Source of the DNA: Burkholderiales bacterium
GTDB taxonomy: Bacteria; Pseudomonadota; Gammaproteobacteria; Burkholderiales; SG8-39
NCBI GenBank assembly: GCA_026416295.1
Contig: JAOAFL010000111.1
Location: forward strand, 1 to 57,922
Length of the DNA: 57,922 nucleotides
Direction of reading: 5' to 3'
Shown here: positions 1 to 10,538 of the stretch, piece by piece
Numbering within the stretch: position 1 is the first letter of the stretch
How the letters are laid out: each line of letters starts with the position of its first letter
Program-made: the position numbers and the translations under genes
The notes under the pieces: model-generated
Told to the model about the DNA's origin: nothing
Database searches by the model: none
Seen by the model: the letters and a program-made list of their open reading frames with translations, nothing else

Positions 1-982
<982 letters not shown>

Positions 983-1015
983 GGACGTTACCCGCGTGTG
1001 GCCGAAAGGCGGCGC

Positions 1016-1021
1016 ATTATA
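1016..1021 (-). promoter_or_regulatory. -10 element TATAAT upstream of rhlE
   Basis: A perfect TATAAT on the minus strand, 33 bases before the putative ATC start of rhlE. RNA would begin near 1008-1010, which argues against the CTG at 1027 as start. No good -35 is visible. Confidence 0.5.
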
Positions 1022-1066
1022 CGCCAGCCGCTGCCGCCGGCCGCGGCGCCTCCCCTGCGGCTGCGC

Positions 1067-1594
1067 TCAATTGATCGTGCGGCGCGCCCGTTCGGGCGGC
1101 TCGCGCTCGTCGACGCCGGGAAGCCGCAGTTCCATGTCCCAGTCGCTCTTCGTCACCGCCGCCTGGAGCAGCCGGCAGAGCGAATGCAGCAGCACCGTGT
1201 CGAGCGTGAGCGTCACGCCGTGGCCGTTTGCCGGGTGCATCGCGAGCACCGGCTGGCCGTTGCGGTCCTGTCCGGTCTCGATGCGCGCAAGAAGGAGCGG
1301 CGCCTCGCCGAGGGGCATCGAGCGCGGCAGCTGCTCGAACGGCCGGGAAAAGTCGGCGCGCGAGATCGCCTGCGCGTGCTCGAGTCCGAGCAGTGCGCGC
1401 CGCGCCTCGGGGTCGGGCTGGCCGCGGATCCTCGGGCTCGCGTCCTCGGCGAGCTTGACGAGGAGCGGCCAGAGGAGCTTGACGAACCGGCGCGTCATCC
1501 ACAGCCGCACCTCGACGGCTTCGCTGGTGGCGATGAGCATCAGGATGCGGTCCTGCTCGGCGACGTAGTCGACCTTCAGCTGGCGAAGCCGCAT
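1067..1594 (-). CDS. conserved hypothetical protein, 175 aa
   Basis: Function unknown. The frame is soluble, mixed alpha/beta, with no signal peptide and no membrane span. It starts MRLRQLKVDYVAEQDRILM, runs through an LPLL/LWPLL-rich helical stretch, and ends in a segment with DTVLLHSLCRLLQAAV and SDWDMELRLPG. I recall similar unnamed proteins from Rhodocyclales and Burkholderiales but cannot name a domain. Reading frame and codon use look genuine, and the frame upstream of this ATG is low-complexity Arg/Ala-rich and not credible as protein, which fixes the start at 1594. A TATACT hexamer sits only 7 bases before the ATG, so the mRNA may be leaderless. It is co-directional with rhlE and 84 bases upstream of it. 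Confidence 0.7.
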   Translation of the reverse strand: MRLRQLKVDYVAEQDRILMLIATSEAVEVRLWMTRRFVKLLWPLLVKLAEDASPRIRGQPDPEARRALLGLEHAQAISRADFSRPFEQLPRSMPLGEAPLLLARIETGQDRNGQPVLAMHPANGHGVTLTLDTVLLHSLCRLLQAAVTKSDWDMELRLPGVDEREPPERARRTIN

Positions 1595-1601
1595 GCGCCA
1601 T

Positions 1602-1607
1602 AGTATA
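1602..1607 (-). promoter_or_regulatory. -10-like TATACT, 7 bases before the start at 1594
   Basis: TATACT on the minus strand with 7 bases before the ATG at 1594. RNA start would coincide with the start codon (leaderless). Inferred from spacing only. Confidence 0.45.
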
Positions 1608-1761
1608 GGCCGCGAAGCGCCCCCCGCTTCCGGTCGTTCCGGCGCGCTCTTTCTCGCGGAAAAGGGCGGCCGCCGCGATCGCGCCTTGCCGCGCGCAGGG
1701 ACGGCGAAGTCGCGGGCCGCGGTCGGCGCAGCCGGTCCCCGCGGGGCGATTCTCTTCGAGA

Positions 1762-2243
1762 TCAGCCTTTTCTGATCCGCTCGATCAGCGCGCTCGTCGA
1801 GCGCTCGTGCTCGAACGGAATGGACACGACGCGCCCGCCGCGCGCGCGGACTTCGCACGCACCGACGATGCGCTCCGGCGGCCAGTCGCCGCCTTTTGCG
1901 AGCACGTCCGGCGCGATCGCGACGACGAGCGCAAGCGGCGTGTCCTCGTCGAACCAGGTCACCGCGTCCACCGATTCGAGCGCGGCCACGAGCGCCATGC
2001 GGTCTTCGAGGGGATTTACCGGGCGGTCTGCGCCCTTGCCGAGGCGCCGCGCCGAGGCGTCGCTGTTTAACGCGACGACGAGCGCCGCCCCGAGCGCGCG
2101 CGCGCGCGCAAGGTACGTGACATGTCCGCGGTGCAGGATGTCGAATACGCCGTTCGTGAAGACGAGCGGCCGGGGCAGCTCCGCCGCCCAGCGCGCAGCG
2201 TCGGCCGGCGTGCGGATCTTGCGCTCGAACGCCGGCGCCTCGC

Positions 2244-2247
<4 letters not shown>
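1762..2247 (-). CDS. hldE2: D-glycero-beta-D-manno-heptose 1-phosphate adenylyltransferase (RfaE domain II)
   Basis: Makes ADP-heptose from heptose 1-phosphate and ATP in the LPS inner-core pathway, in the cytoplasm. The protein (161 aa) has the nucleotidyltransferase signature FTNGVFDILHRGHVTYL near residues 25-41 and LNSDASARRLGKG, and it ends in FEHERSTSALIERI. It corresponds to the C-terminal half of E. coli HldE; betaproteobacteria usually encode this half separately, and the length fits. No ATG, GTG or TTG occurs before the catalytic motif. The best start is CTG at 2245-2247, which overlaps the dolP stop as CTGA and is preceded by GGAAG. Last gene of the yraN-to-hldE2 run. Confidence 0.88.
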
Positions 2248-4273
<2,026 letters not shown>

Positions 4274-4303
4274 TTAACGGCAACGCCCCCTCCCCGTTGA
4301 CCT

Positions 4304-5131
4304 GTGCCCGGGACGCTCTACGTCGTCGCCACGCCGATCGGCAACCTCGCCGATGCGAGTCCGCGCGCCCTCGAGGTGCTCGCGGCCGCCGACCTCGTCG
4401 CCTGCGAGGACACGCGCACCTCGCGAAAGCTCCTCGCCGCCCACGGCATCGCGGCGCGCACCGTGGCGCTTCACGCCCATAACGAGCGCACCGCCACCGA
4501 GCGGCTCATCGCCGCCCTGCGCGAGGGAAAAAACGTCGCGCTCATCTCGGATGCCGGCACGCCGGCGGTCTCCGACCCCGGTGCGCTGCTCGTCGCCGCC
4601 GCGCACCGCGAGGGGATCCGCGTCGTGCCGGTGCCCGGCCCGAGCGCGGCGATCGCGGCGTATTCGGCCGCGGGATTCGCCGGCGGGACGTTCCTTTTCG
4701 CCGGGTTCCTCGCGGCGCCGCCCGAAAAGGCCCTCGACGCGCTCGACGTGCCGTATCCGGTGATCCTGTACGAAGCGCCGCACCGGATCGCGGCGACGGT
4801 GCGCGCACTGCTCGAGCGCTTCGGGCCGGAGCGCGAGATCGTGATCGCGCGCGAGCTCACCAAGAAATTCGAGGAAGTGGCGCGCATGCGGCTCGGTGAT
4901 GCGCCGGCGTGGCTCGAGGCCTGCCCGCATCGCAGACAGGGCGAATTCGTGCTGGTGCTGGGGCCGGGTGAAGCGAAGGCGGTAGCGCCCGCGCCGCAAC
5001 CCGAGCGGGTGCTCGAGCTTCTGCTCGCGGCGCTGCCGGCGGGCGAGGCGGCGCGGCTTGCGGCGCGCATCACCGGTGCCCCGCGCAACGCGCTTTATCG
5101 CGCGGCGCTCGCACGCGCACGGAAACCGTAG
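4304..5131 (+). CDS. rsmI: 16S rRNA (cytidine-1402-2'-O)-methyltransferase
   Basis: Methylates the ribose 2'-O of C1402 in 16S rRNA, fine-tuning the decoding centre, with S-adenosylmethionine as donor. 275 aa, usual length. N-terminal signature [13 protein letters not shown] (residues 4-16), [25 protein letters not shown] (SAM-binding loop) and [17 protein letters not shown] are diagnostic of the RsmI/tetrapyrrole-methylase fold. Start is GTG at 4304. No strong Shine-Dalgarno is visible. Divergent from yraN as in many proteobacteria; the lpoA gene that E. coli has between them is absent here. pyrC follows 10 bases after its stop. Confidence 0.95.
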   Translation: MPGTLYVVATPIGNLADASPRALEVLAAADLVACEDTRTSRKLLAAHGIAARTVALHAHNERTATERLIAALREGKNVALISDAGTPAVSDPGALLVAAAHREGIRVVPVPGPSAAIAAYSAAGFAGGTFLFAGFLAAPPEKALDALDVPYPVILYEAPHRIAATVRALLERFGPEREIVIARELTKKFEEVARMRLGDAPAWLEACPHRRQGEFVLVLGPGEAKAVAPAPQPERVLELLLAALPAGEAARLAARITGAPRNALYRAALARARKP

Positions 5132-5134
5132 AAT
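5129..5134 (+). promoter_or_regulatory. -10-like TAGAAT, 7 bases before pyrC
   Basis: TAGAAT overlapping the rsmI stop codon, with 7 bases to the pyrC GTG at 5142. Suggests pyrC can be made from its own leaderless transcript. Inferred from spacing. Confidence 0.4.
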
Positions 5135-5141
5135 CGCGGCC

Positions 5142-6173
5142 GTGGACCGCCTCACGCTGCGCCGGCCCGACGATTGCCATCTGCACCTGCGCGACGGGCC
5201 GGCGATGGCCTCTGTCCTTGCCGACACCGCGCGGCGGTTTGCGCGCGCGATCGTCATGCCCAACCTCAAGCCCCCCGTCGCTACCGTCGCGCAGGCGCTC
5301 GCCTACCGCGAACGGATCCTCGCGGCGCTGCCGCCGGGACTCGCGTTCGAGCCGCTGATGACGCTCTATCTCACCGACGACACCTCGCCCGAGGAGATCT
5401 CGCGCGCGAAGCTTTCGGGCCGGATCCACGGCGTGAAGTACTACCCGGCGGGGGCGACGACCCACTCGGAGGCGGGTGTCACGCGCATTTCGCGCTGCTT
5501 CCGGGCGCTCGAGCGCATGGAAGAGACGGGGCTTCCGCTCCTCGTGCACGGCGAGGTGACCGATCCGGCGGTGGACATCTTCGACCGCGAAAAAGCCTTC
5601 ATCGAGGAGGTGCTCGGGCCGCTCGTCGAGCGCTTCTCGGGCCTGAAGGTCGTGCTCGAGCACATCACCACGCGCGAGGCGGTGCAGTACGTCGAAGTGA
5701 CCGGCGCGAACGTGGCTGCGACGATCACCGCGCACCATCTGCTCATGAACCGCAATTCGCTTTTCATGGGCGGCATCCGGCCGCACCACTACTGCCTGCC
5801 GGTGCTGAAGCGCGAGGAGCACCGCGAGGCGCTCGTCGAGGCGGCGACCTCCGGCAACCCGAAGTTCTTCCTCGGCACCGACAGCGCACCGCACGAGCGC
5901 GGCGCAAAGGAGTCGGCCTGCGGCTGCGCCGGCATCTACACCGCGCACGCGGCGCTCGAACTCTACGCGATCGCCTTCGAGGAGGCGGGCGCGCTCGACA
6001 AGCTGGAGGATTTTGCGAGCCGGTTCGGTGCCGCGTTCTACGGCCTCCCGCAGAACGAGGGCACGGTGACGCTCGTGCGCGAGAAATGGCGGGTGCCGGA
6101 GACGCTGCCCTTCGGCGAGGGGACGCTCGTTCCGCTTCGCGCCGGCGAGGAACTTCCCTGGAAGCTGCTCTAG
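5142..6173 (+). CDS. pyrC: dihydroorotase, class II
   Basis: Third step of pyrimidine biosynthesis: cyclises N-carbamoyl-aspartate to dihydroorotate in the cytoplasm. 343 aa, matching E. coli-type PyrC. Zinc ligands and motifs seen: [10 protein letters not shown] near residues 9-18, [15 protein letters not shown] (carbamylated Lys), [19 protein letters not shown] and [14 protein letters not shown] (catalytic Asp). Start taken as GTG 5142, since the frame upstream overlaps rsmI and reads as Arg-rich non-family sequence. The end overlaps the DUF3025 gene by 16 bases. Confidence 0.95.
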   Translation: MDRLTLRRPDDCHLHLRDGPAMASVLADTARRFARAIVMPNLKPPVATVAQALAYRERILAALPPGLAFEPLMTLYLTDDTSPEEISRAKLSGRIHGVKYYPAGATTHSEAGVTRISRCFRALERMEETGLPLLVHGEVTDPAVDIFDREKAFIEEVLGPLVERFSGLKVVLEHITTREAVQYVEVTGANVAATITAHHLLMNRNSLFMGGIRPHHYCLPVLKREEHREALVEAATSGNPKFFLGTDSAPHERGAKESACGCAGIYTAHAALELYAIAFEEAGALDKLEDFASRFGAAFYGLPQNEGTVTLVREKWRVPETLPFGEGTLVPLRAGEELPWKLL

Positions 6174-6898
6174 CGCATCCGATCTTCGATCCGGTCCGGC
6201 CCTGGGCGAGGCGCCTCGGCGCAGCGCCGACGCTCGCGGCGTTGAACGCGCTCGCAGAAGAACGGGGTCTTGCCACCGAAAGCGGCCGGCCGGTGCGGTT
6301 CGTGCCGCCGCAGCCCGCCGATCCGTACTACGAGGTGCAGGTGTTCGAAACGGGCGAAGTTCAGACCCGCCCGGGTAACCGGCACGACCTCTTCAACGCG
6401 CTCTGCTGGCTCGCGTTTCCGAAGACGAAGGCGCGGATCAACGCGCTCCATGCGGCCGAGATCCCGCGCGAGCGCGGGCGGCGCGGCAGGTTGCGCGACC
6501 TGCTGACACTGCTCGACGAAGGCGGCGCGATCGTCCGCTGCGCAGAACCGCAGCTCGAAGCGCTCGTGCGCGGCCACCGCTGGAAGGAGCTTTTCTGGAC
6601 GCAGCGCCCGCTGGTGTGCGCCCACATGCGAATCCACGTGCTCGGCCATGCGACGCTCGAAAAAGCGCTCGCCCCCTGGCCGGGCATCACCTGCAAGACG
6701 ATCTTCGTGCCCGCGGACGCCGACCCGGACGAAGCCGCCTGCCGCTGGCTCACCGCCGCGCGAAGGCCCGAGGAACTTGCCGTGCTGCCCGTCTTCGGCT
6801 ATCCGGGCTGGTTTCCCGGCAACGACGCCGAATCGTTCTACGACGACACGCGCTTCTTCCGGCCGCTGCGGCGAGACCATTGCGCGGAAAACGCGTAG
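6158..6898 (+). CDS. DUF3025 family protein
   Basis: Function unknown; a conserved betaproteobacterial family often beside pyrC. The 246-aa product has the family features [24 protein letters not shown] (about residues 73-96), [35 protein letters not shown] and [11 protein letters not shown] near the C-terminus. No ATG, GTG or TTG occurs in frame before the conserved [15 protein letters not shown] stretch. The first, a TTG at 6242, would remove it. CTG at 6158, preceded 7 bases upstream by GAGGAA, is the best start and lies inside the pyrC end. No signal peptide; soluble. Confidence 0.82.
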   Translation: MEAALAHPIFDPVRPWARRLGAAPTLAALNALAEERGLATESGRPVRFVPPQPADPYYEVQVFETGEVQTRPGNRHDLFNALCWLAFPKTKARINALHAAEIPRERGRRGRLRDLLTLLDEGGAIVRCAEPQLEALVRGHRWKELFWTQRPLVCAHMRIHVLGHATLEKALAPWPGITCKTIFVPADADPDEAACRWLTAARRPEELAVLPVFGYPGWFPGNDAESFYDDTRFFRPLRRDHCAENA

Positions 6899-6916
6899 CG
6901 CCGAGACGGCTCGGCG
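6899..6916 (+). terminator. stem-loop after the DUF3025 gene
   Basis: Seven-base arms CGCCGAG and CTCGGCG around a 4-base loop, immediately after the stop, followed by a second small hairpin (GACC...GGTC). There is no T-run, so termination is only possible. Confidence 0.35.
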
Positions 6917-7297
6917 GACCTTTCGGTCGAGACCCTCCGACGGCAACTTGGTAAAAGCTTTACGCTTCGCGACTCCCGGAGTGCGTGGCCCAATCGAGGT
7001 AGCGAGCGACGTTCGCGCCGCTTCGGTGTCTTCGGCCGGTGGCCGACGGTACCGGCCCCGGATAGCCGCGAGCCTGCGCGTCCGACCGACCGGCACGCGC
7101 AGACCGACGCGCGAGCAAACGCTCCATGGCGTTCTTGCAATGGGAACGCACTCCGTCCCGATGCGCAGCGGCGCGAGGAAAGCACCATGCACGAACCGAG
7201 CGGCGAGGCGACGATCGAACTGACAGCGGCAATTGCTCTCGGGCATGAGGGCGGGGCCGGTGGGCCCGGGAAACCGGTGGATCAAACTGCTCGCCGC
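6917..7297. other. about 380 bases without a convincing gene
   Basis: No frame here looks like a full protein. On the minus strand a short tail, ANVARYLDWATHSGSREA and stop at 6960, reads like a protein remnant, but nothing upstream supports it. The stretch is the left flank of the toxin-antitoxin pair and is probably decayed accessory DNA. Confidence 0.5.
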
Positions 7298-7303
7298 TAT
7301 ACT
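7298..7303 (+). promoter_or_regulatory. -10 TATACT of the toxin-antitoxin operon
   Basis: TATACT lies 32 bases before the antitoxin ATG, giving a conventional short 5' leader. A clear -35 is not visible. TA operons are usually repressed by antitoxin binding here; no operator palindrome stood out. Confidence 0.4.
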
Positions 7304-7335
7304 GTAGTCTCGACGGACAGCGCGGGGGGCGCACG

Positions 7336-7539
7336 ATGAACATGCCCGGAATCGAATTTCTGCATGACCGCAAGGGGCGGAGGAAAGCGGTCTTGATCGA
7401 CCTCAGGAAGCACAAGCGTCTCTGGGAAGATCTGTACGACGCGTTCACGGCCCGCCGCCGCCGCACCGAGCCGCGCGAGTCCTTGGCGACCGTAAAGCGA
7501 CTGATGGAGCCGAAGGCCAAGCGCAAGGCGCGTGGGTGA
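7336..7539 (+). CDS. putative type II antitoxin, 67 aa
   Basis: Short, highly basic protein immediately upstream of a RelE-like toxin and overlapping it by 8 bases, the standard arrangement of type II toxin-antitoxin genes. The sequence starts MNMPGIEFLHDRKGRRKAVL and holds IDLRKHKRLWEDLYDAFTARRR, which could form the DNA-binding and toxin-wrapping helices. No family assignment is firm: it resembles small antitoxins that accompany RelE/ParE toxins rather than canonical RelB or Phd. The antitoxin role is inferred from position. Confidence 0.65.
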   Translation: MNMPGIEFLHDRKGRRKAVLIDLRKHKRLWEDLYDAFTARRRRTEPRESLATVKRLMEPKAKRKARG

Positions 7540-7792
7540 CTATGCGATCGTCTTTGCGCGCTCGGCGCGCAAAGAGCTTCAAGCCCTCGATCGTCAAGTC
7601 GCGGCGCGCATCCTTCGCCGCATCGAGGCACTCGCGACGAATCCGCGACCGGCGGGAGCGGTCAAGCTTCAGGGAGGGGACGATCTCTGGCGGCTCCGAG
7701 TCGGTGATTGGCGCGTCGTGTACCGGCTATCAGACCGGGACCGGCTCGTTGACGTTTTGATCGTTCGCCATCGGCGCGACGCGTATCGGTAG
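7532..7792 (+). CDS. RelE/ParE family toxin, probable mRNA interferase
   Basis: The 86-aa product begins at GTG 7532 inside the antitoxin gene. It shows the RelE fold signature: VFARSARKELQALDRQVAARIL (residues about 7-28), NPRPAGAVKLQG, LWRLRVGDWRVVYRL and a C-terminal VLIVRHRRDAYR. The basic residues in the WRVVYRL and RHRRDAYR segments match the RelE active-site region that cuts mRNA on the ribosome. With the upstream antitoxin it forms a complete module, intact by frame and length. Confidence 0.87.
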   Translation: MGDYAIVFARSARKELQALDRQVAARILRRIEALATNPRPAGAVKLQGGDDLWRLRVGDWRVVYRLSDRDRLVDVLIVRHRRDAYR

Positions 7793-8510
7793 TCGCTGCG
7801 TTTTTGCGCGCCAAAACCAGAACGGCGTGCGCAAAAGCGCGCCCGACCCGGATATGGGGTAGCGCTTTCGCTTCCGGGACTGGCTCGGCGCCGCTCTCGC
7901 GCACGCATCAGCTCCGGCTGACGGGCCGTTTCGGAAAGCAGCCTGGCGTCAGTGCCGGACGTGCGGGTATGTCGAAAGTGCGATACCCGCCTCCCCGGAA
8001 ACGGCTTCGGGATGGTGATAGAGCACGAGGTCGCGCACGTTCGCTACCATCTGGCAGCGCACAGCCGCGCGATCGGGATCTTGCCGTCTTCTCGATCTGC
8101 GCGTGACTCTGCTTTAGCCGAGAATGAGGCACGGCGCCTGCAGTCAGCCTGCCATTCACATGCGGGACAGCGCGCCGACCATTGTGCGTTCGGCAAGTTG
8201 ACGAAAGCTGCGGACCAGCCGCCAGCGGAGAAGCGAAGATCACCGAGCGAAGGCTCCGCCGACCGGACAATGCCGATCACAGGGCCGACGCCGTGCCGTG
8301 CCGCGATATCGGCATTCTCGAAGGCGTTCGCCTCTTGCAGTCCGTCGAGGTCGGTGCCGCGCTTGGCGAGAGAGCACCTGTGCCGGACCTCGATGTGCGC
8401 AGGGACCGGATCTCCAGCGGTACGGCGTCAGCTTCCAGGTCGGAAGGCAGGAGATTCACGAGGGCGAGCGTCTCCGATCGGGCTTCCTCCAACAGAGCGC
8501 TGCACTGCGG
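7793..8510. other. about 720 bases of apparently decayed or non-coding DNA
   Basis: Between the toxin gene and rnpB. Base composition looks less GC-rich than the neighbours. No complete gene is convincing. A 33-codon minus-strand frame (7949-8050, MVANVRDLVLYHHPEAV...) has protein-like composition and may be a fragment. A stem-loop with arms CGGGTAT (7964-7970) and ATACCCG (7983-7989) lies within that frame. Most likely right-flank debris of an accessory islet. Confidence 0.45.
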
Positions 8511-8516
8511 TAAACT
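8511..8516 (+). promoter_or_regulatory. -10 TAAACT of rnpB
   Basis: TAAACT ends 6 bases before the first paired base of the RNase P RNA (8523), the right spacing for transcription to start at the mature 5' end. Confidence 0.5.
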
Positions 8517-8522
8517 TTGCTC

Positions 8523-8932
8523 GGGAGTCGGCCAGGCAGCCGCTGCATCGCCTGCGATGCAGAGGAAAGTCCGGGCTCCGCAGAGCGGGATGCGGGGTAA
8601 CACCCCGGCGCGGCGACGCGACGAACAGGGCCACAGAGACGAGTCCCGCCGGACTTGGCGCGACGCGAAAGCGGCGCGCCAAAGTCTCGCAAGCCGAAGG
8701 GATGCGAGGCGGCGCGACGCGAAAGCGGCGCGCGGGGTCCGGCGGGGGTGAAACGCGGCAACCTCCATCCGGAGCAACACCAAGTAGGCAGGCGTTCGAG
8801 GCTGGCTCGGCCGAGCCTGCGGGTAGGTGGCTGGAGCCGAGGGGTGACCCTCGGCCAAGAGGAATGGCTGCCGCGGGCAGCGCTTTTCCGAGGCGCGGTC
8901 CGGCACAGAACCCGGCTTATCGGCCGGCTCCC
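8523..8932 (+). ncRNA. rnpB: RNase P RNA, bacterial class A
   Basis: Catalytic RNA that removes tRNA 5' leaders. The ends pair as P1: GGGAGTCGGCC (8523-8533) with GGCCGGCTCCC (8922-8932), with one G-T pair. Conserved elements in order: AGAGGAAAGTCCGGGCTCC (CR-I, P4 5' strand), GGTAACACC, CAGGGCCACAGAGACGAG, GGGTGAAACGCGGCAACCTCC, AGTAGGCAGGCG, GGGTAGGTGGCTGGAGCC, AAGAGGAATGGCTGCCGC and ACAGAACCCGGCTTAT (CR-V, P4 3' strand). Length about 410 nt, slightly long, because the P11/P12 region carries a tandem hairpin repeat (8657-8734). Confidence 0.96.
8657..8734 (+). repeat. duplicated GAAA-loop hairpin inside rnpB (specificity domain)
   Basis: A 23-base unit, GGCGCGACGCGAAAGCGGCG plus CGC, occurs at 8657-8679 and again at 8711-8733. 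Each copy folds as GGCGCG / CGCGCC-type outer stem, CGC / GCG inner stem and a GAAA tetraloop. Between them a TCGCA...TGCGA stem is possible. The outer bases GACTT (8652-8656) and AAGTC (8682-8686) extend the first hairpin. Confidence 0.75.
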
Positions 8933-8975
8933 TCTGGATCCCTCGGCCGCGGACTGGGACGAGCGGATAAATTCC

Positions 8976-9005
8976 TTGCCGAACCGCCCCGGCGGCGAAC
9001 ATAAT
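8976..9005 (+). promoter_or_regulatory. possible promoter of the HD-domain gene
   Basis: TTGCCG at 8976-8981 and CATAAT at 9000-9005 with an 18-base spacer. The TTG start codon at 9011 is only 5 bases further, another short-spaced case; the downstream TTG at 9041 would give a normal leader. Confidence 0.35.
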
Positions 9006-9010
9006 GGGTT

Positions 9011-9988
9011 TTGTCCCGCATCCGCACATCCCCGAGCGCCTTGAAAAACCGACTGAGCCAGAACGACGTCACGAACCGCGTCAACGTCGAGAGCCCCGCT
9101 GCGGTGCGCGATGCGGTCCTTGCGCTCTACGCGGCCCGCTATCCAGGGGCCGACCTCTCGGTGATCGAGCGGGCGTTCGCCGACATCGAAGCGCTGTTCG
9201 AGGGGCGGTTTCCCGGCTACCTCGCCTGCGACACGCTGTACCACGACCTGCGTCACACGCTCGACATGACGCTCGCGACCGCGCGGCTCATCGAGGCGCA
9301 CGACCGGGTGCACGCGGCGCCCGAACGGCTCGGCGTGCGGCGCGCGATCCTCGGGGTGGTGATCGCGCTGCTGCACGACTCGGGGTACCTCAAGCGCACG
9401 AGCGAAGCGCACATCGAAAACGGCGCGGTGTTCACGAAAACCCATGTGACGCGCAGCGGCGAGTTCCTGCGCCGCTACCTTCCGACGCTCGGCTACGGCG
9501 CGGAGGCCGATCTCGCCGCCGAACTCGTTCACTTCACCGGCTACGAGCGCGACCTGGACGACATCAAGGTCGAGAGCGGTCCCGACCGGCTGCTCGGCTG
9601 CATCGTCGGCACCGCCGACCTGATCGGCCAGATGTCGGACCGCATGTACCTCGAGAAATGCCGCGCGTTCCTCTACGAGGAATTCGTCTGGGGGTCGGTG
9701 GCGCGCGAGCGGCTGCCCGACGGGCGCGAGATCGTCCGCTACGCGTCGGCCGACGACCTGATCTTCAAGACGCCGGGCTTCTACGAGTACGTCGCGCGCG
9801 AGCGGATCCTCAACAAGCTCGGCGCGCAGGACCGCTACGCGGCGGTGCACTTCGGTGGCCCGAACCTCTATCAGGAAGAAATCGACCGCAACATGCGCTA
9901 CCTGCGCGACACCCTCGCGAGCGCCGATCTGAGCCGGCTGCGGCGCGCGTGCTACTCGCTGTCGCAGCGGCAGCGCAAGGCGGCCTGA
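9011..9988 (+). CDS. HD-domain phosphohydrolase-like protein, 325 aa
   Basis: A metal-dependent HD-superfamily protein whose substrate cannot be told from sequence. Metal-binding residues are visible in LYHDLRHTLDMTLA (residues 77-90) and ALLHDSGYLKR (119-129), followed by THVTRSGEFLRRYLP and a C-terminal half with ADLIGQMSDRMYLEKCRAFLYEEF. Start codon is uncertain: TTG at 9011 or TTG at 9041 (MKNRLSQ). It lies just after rnpB and ahead of a PAS-domain gene on the same strand, so a signalling or nucleotide-turnover role is possible but unproven. Confidence 0.8.
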   Translation: MSRIRTSPSALKNRLSQNDVTNRVNVESPAAVRDAVLALYAARYPGADLSVIERAFADIEALFEGRFPGYLACDTLYHDLRHTLDMTLATARLIEAHDRVHAAPERLGVRRAILGVVIALLHDSGYLKRTSEAHIENGAVFTKTHVTRSGEFLRRYLPTLGYGAEADLAAELVHFTGYERDLDDIKVESGPDRLLGCIVGTADLIGQMSDRMYLEKCRAFLYEEFVWGSVARERLPDGREIVRYASADDLIFKTPGFYEYVARERILNKLGAQDRYAAVHFGGPNLYQEEIDRNMRYLRDTLASADLSRLRRACYSLSQRQRKAA

Positions 9989-10073
9989 GGCCGTGGCGTT
10001 TTTCACGTTTCGCTGAAAAAAGCGCGTCGTCGGCGCTTGCCAGCGGCTCGGCCGACATGGCAAAAATCGCTCC

Positions 10074-10538
10074 ATGAGCGCGTTCGACAACGGAGCGCAC
10101 CGGCGCAACGAGCCGGCGCCGGCGCTCGCTCGGCTGCTCGCTGACAGCGCCCTCAGCCGCGCGGCGCTCGAGGCGTGCGGTTTTCCGGTCGCGATCGCCG
10201 ATGCCCGCGCGAAGGGTCATCCGATCACCTACGCGAACGCCGCGTTCGAGGCGGCGTTCGGCTTCCGGCGCGACGAGGTCGTCGGGCGCCCGGCGATCAC
10301 GCTGCTCTTTCCCGAGGACGAATCCGCCGCCGACATGTTCCGTCAGGCGCCGGCGCGGGTCGAGATGCGCGCGCGGCGCAAGGACGGCGGTACCGTGCTC
10401 GTCGAGCTTTCGATCGGCATGGTGAACGACGCCGACGGTCGCCTCTCGCATTGGGTGCTCGCGTTCGCCGACCGCTCCGAGCTCGCGCGGCTGCGCGAGG
10501 AACTGCGCCTGCTGCGGGCGCTCGCCTCGGCCCCCTAA
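10074..10538 (+). CDS. small PAS-domain protein, 154 aa
   Basis: A single PAS sensor domain with no output domain. The core is CGFPVAIADARAKGHPITYANAAFEAAFGF (about residues 35-64), DEVVGRPAITLLFPEDE, and a PAC-like end MRARRKDGGTVLVELSIG ... SHWVLAFADRSEL. The LOV-type flavin Cys motif is absent (VGRPAITLL in its place), so a flavin photosensor is unlikely; a short coiled helix ends the protein. It probably acts as an adaptor or decoy sensor with a partner elsewhere. Its TAA stop overlaps the amidase TAG on the opposite strand. Confidence 0.78.
   Translation: MSAFDNGAHRRNEPAPALARLLADSALSRAALEACGFPVAIADARAKGHPITYANAAFEAAFGFRRDEVVGRPAITLLFPEDESAADMFRQAPARVEMRARRKDGGTVLVELSIGMVNDADGRLSHWVLAFADRSELARLREELRLLRALASAP

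Noticed and set aside
7949-8050. 33-codon minus-strand frame MVANVRDLVLYHHPEAV...
   Set aside because: Protein-like composition but too short, with no ribosome site and no neighbour. Kept as a possible relic only.
7952-9004. A 350-codon plus-strand frame running from the islet through rnpB
   Set aside because: It reads through the RNase P RNA, whose conserved elements and pairing explain the sequence. The CRKCD start is suggestive of a zinc motif but has no second half.
9996-10026. AT-rich inverted repeat (CGTTTTTCA / TGAAAAAAGCG) after the HD-domain gene
   Set aside because: Could be a weak terminator, but the arms are imperfect and the loop long; not enough to annotate.
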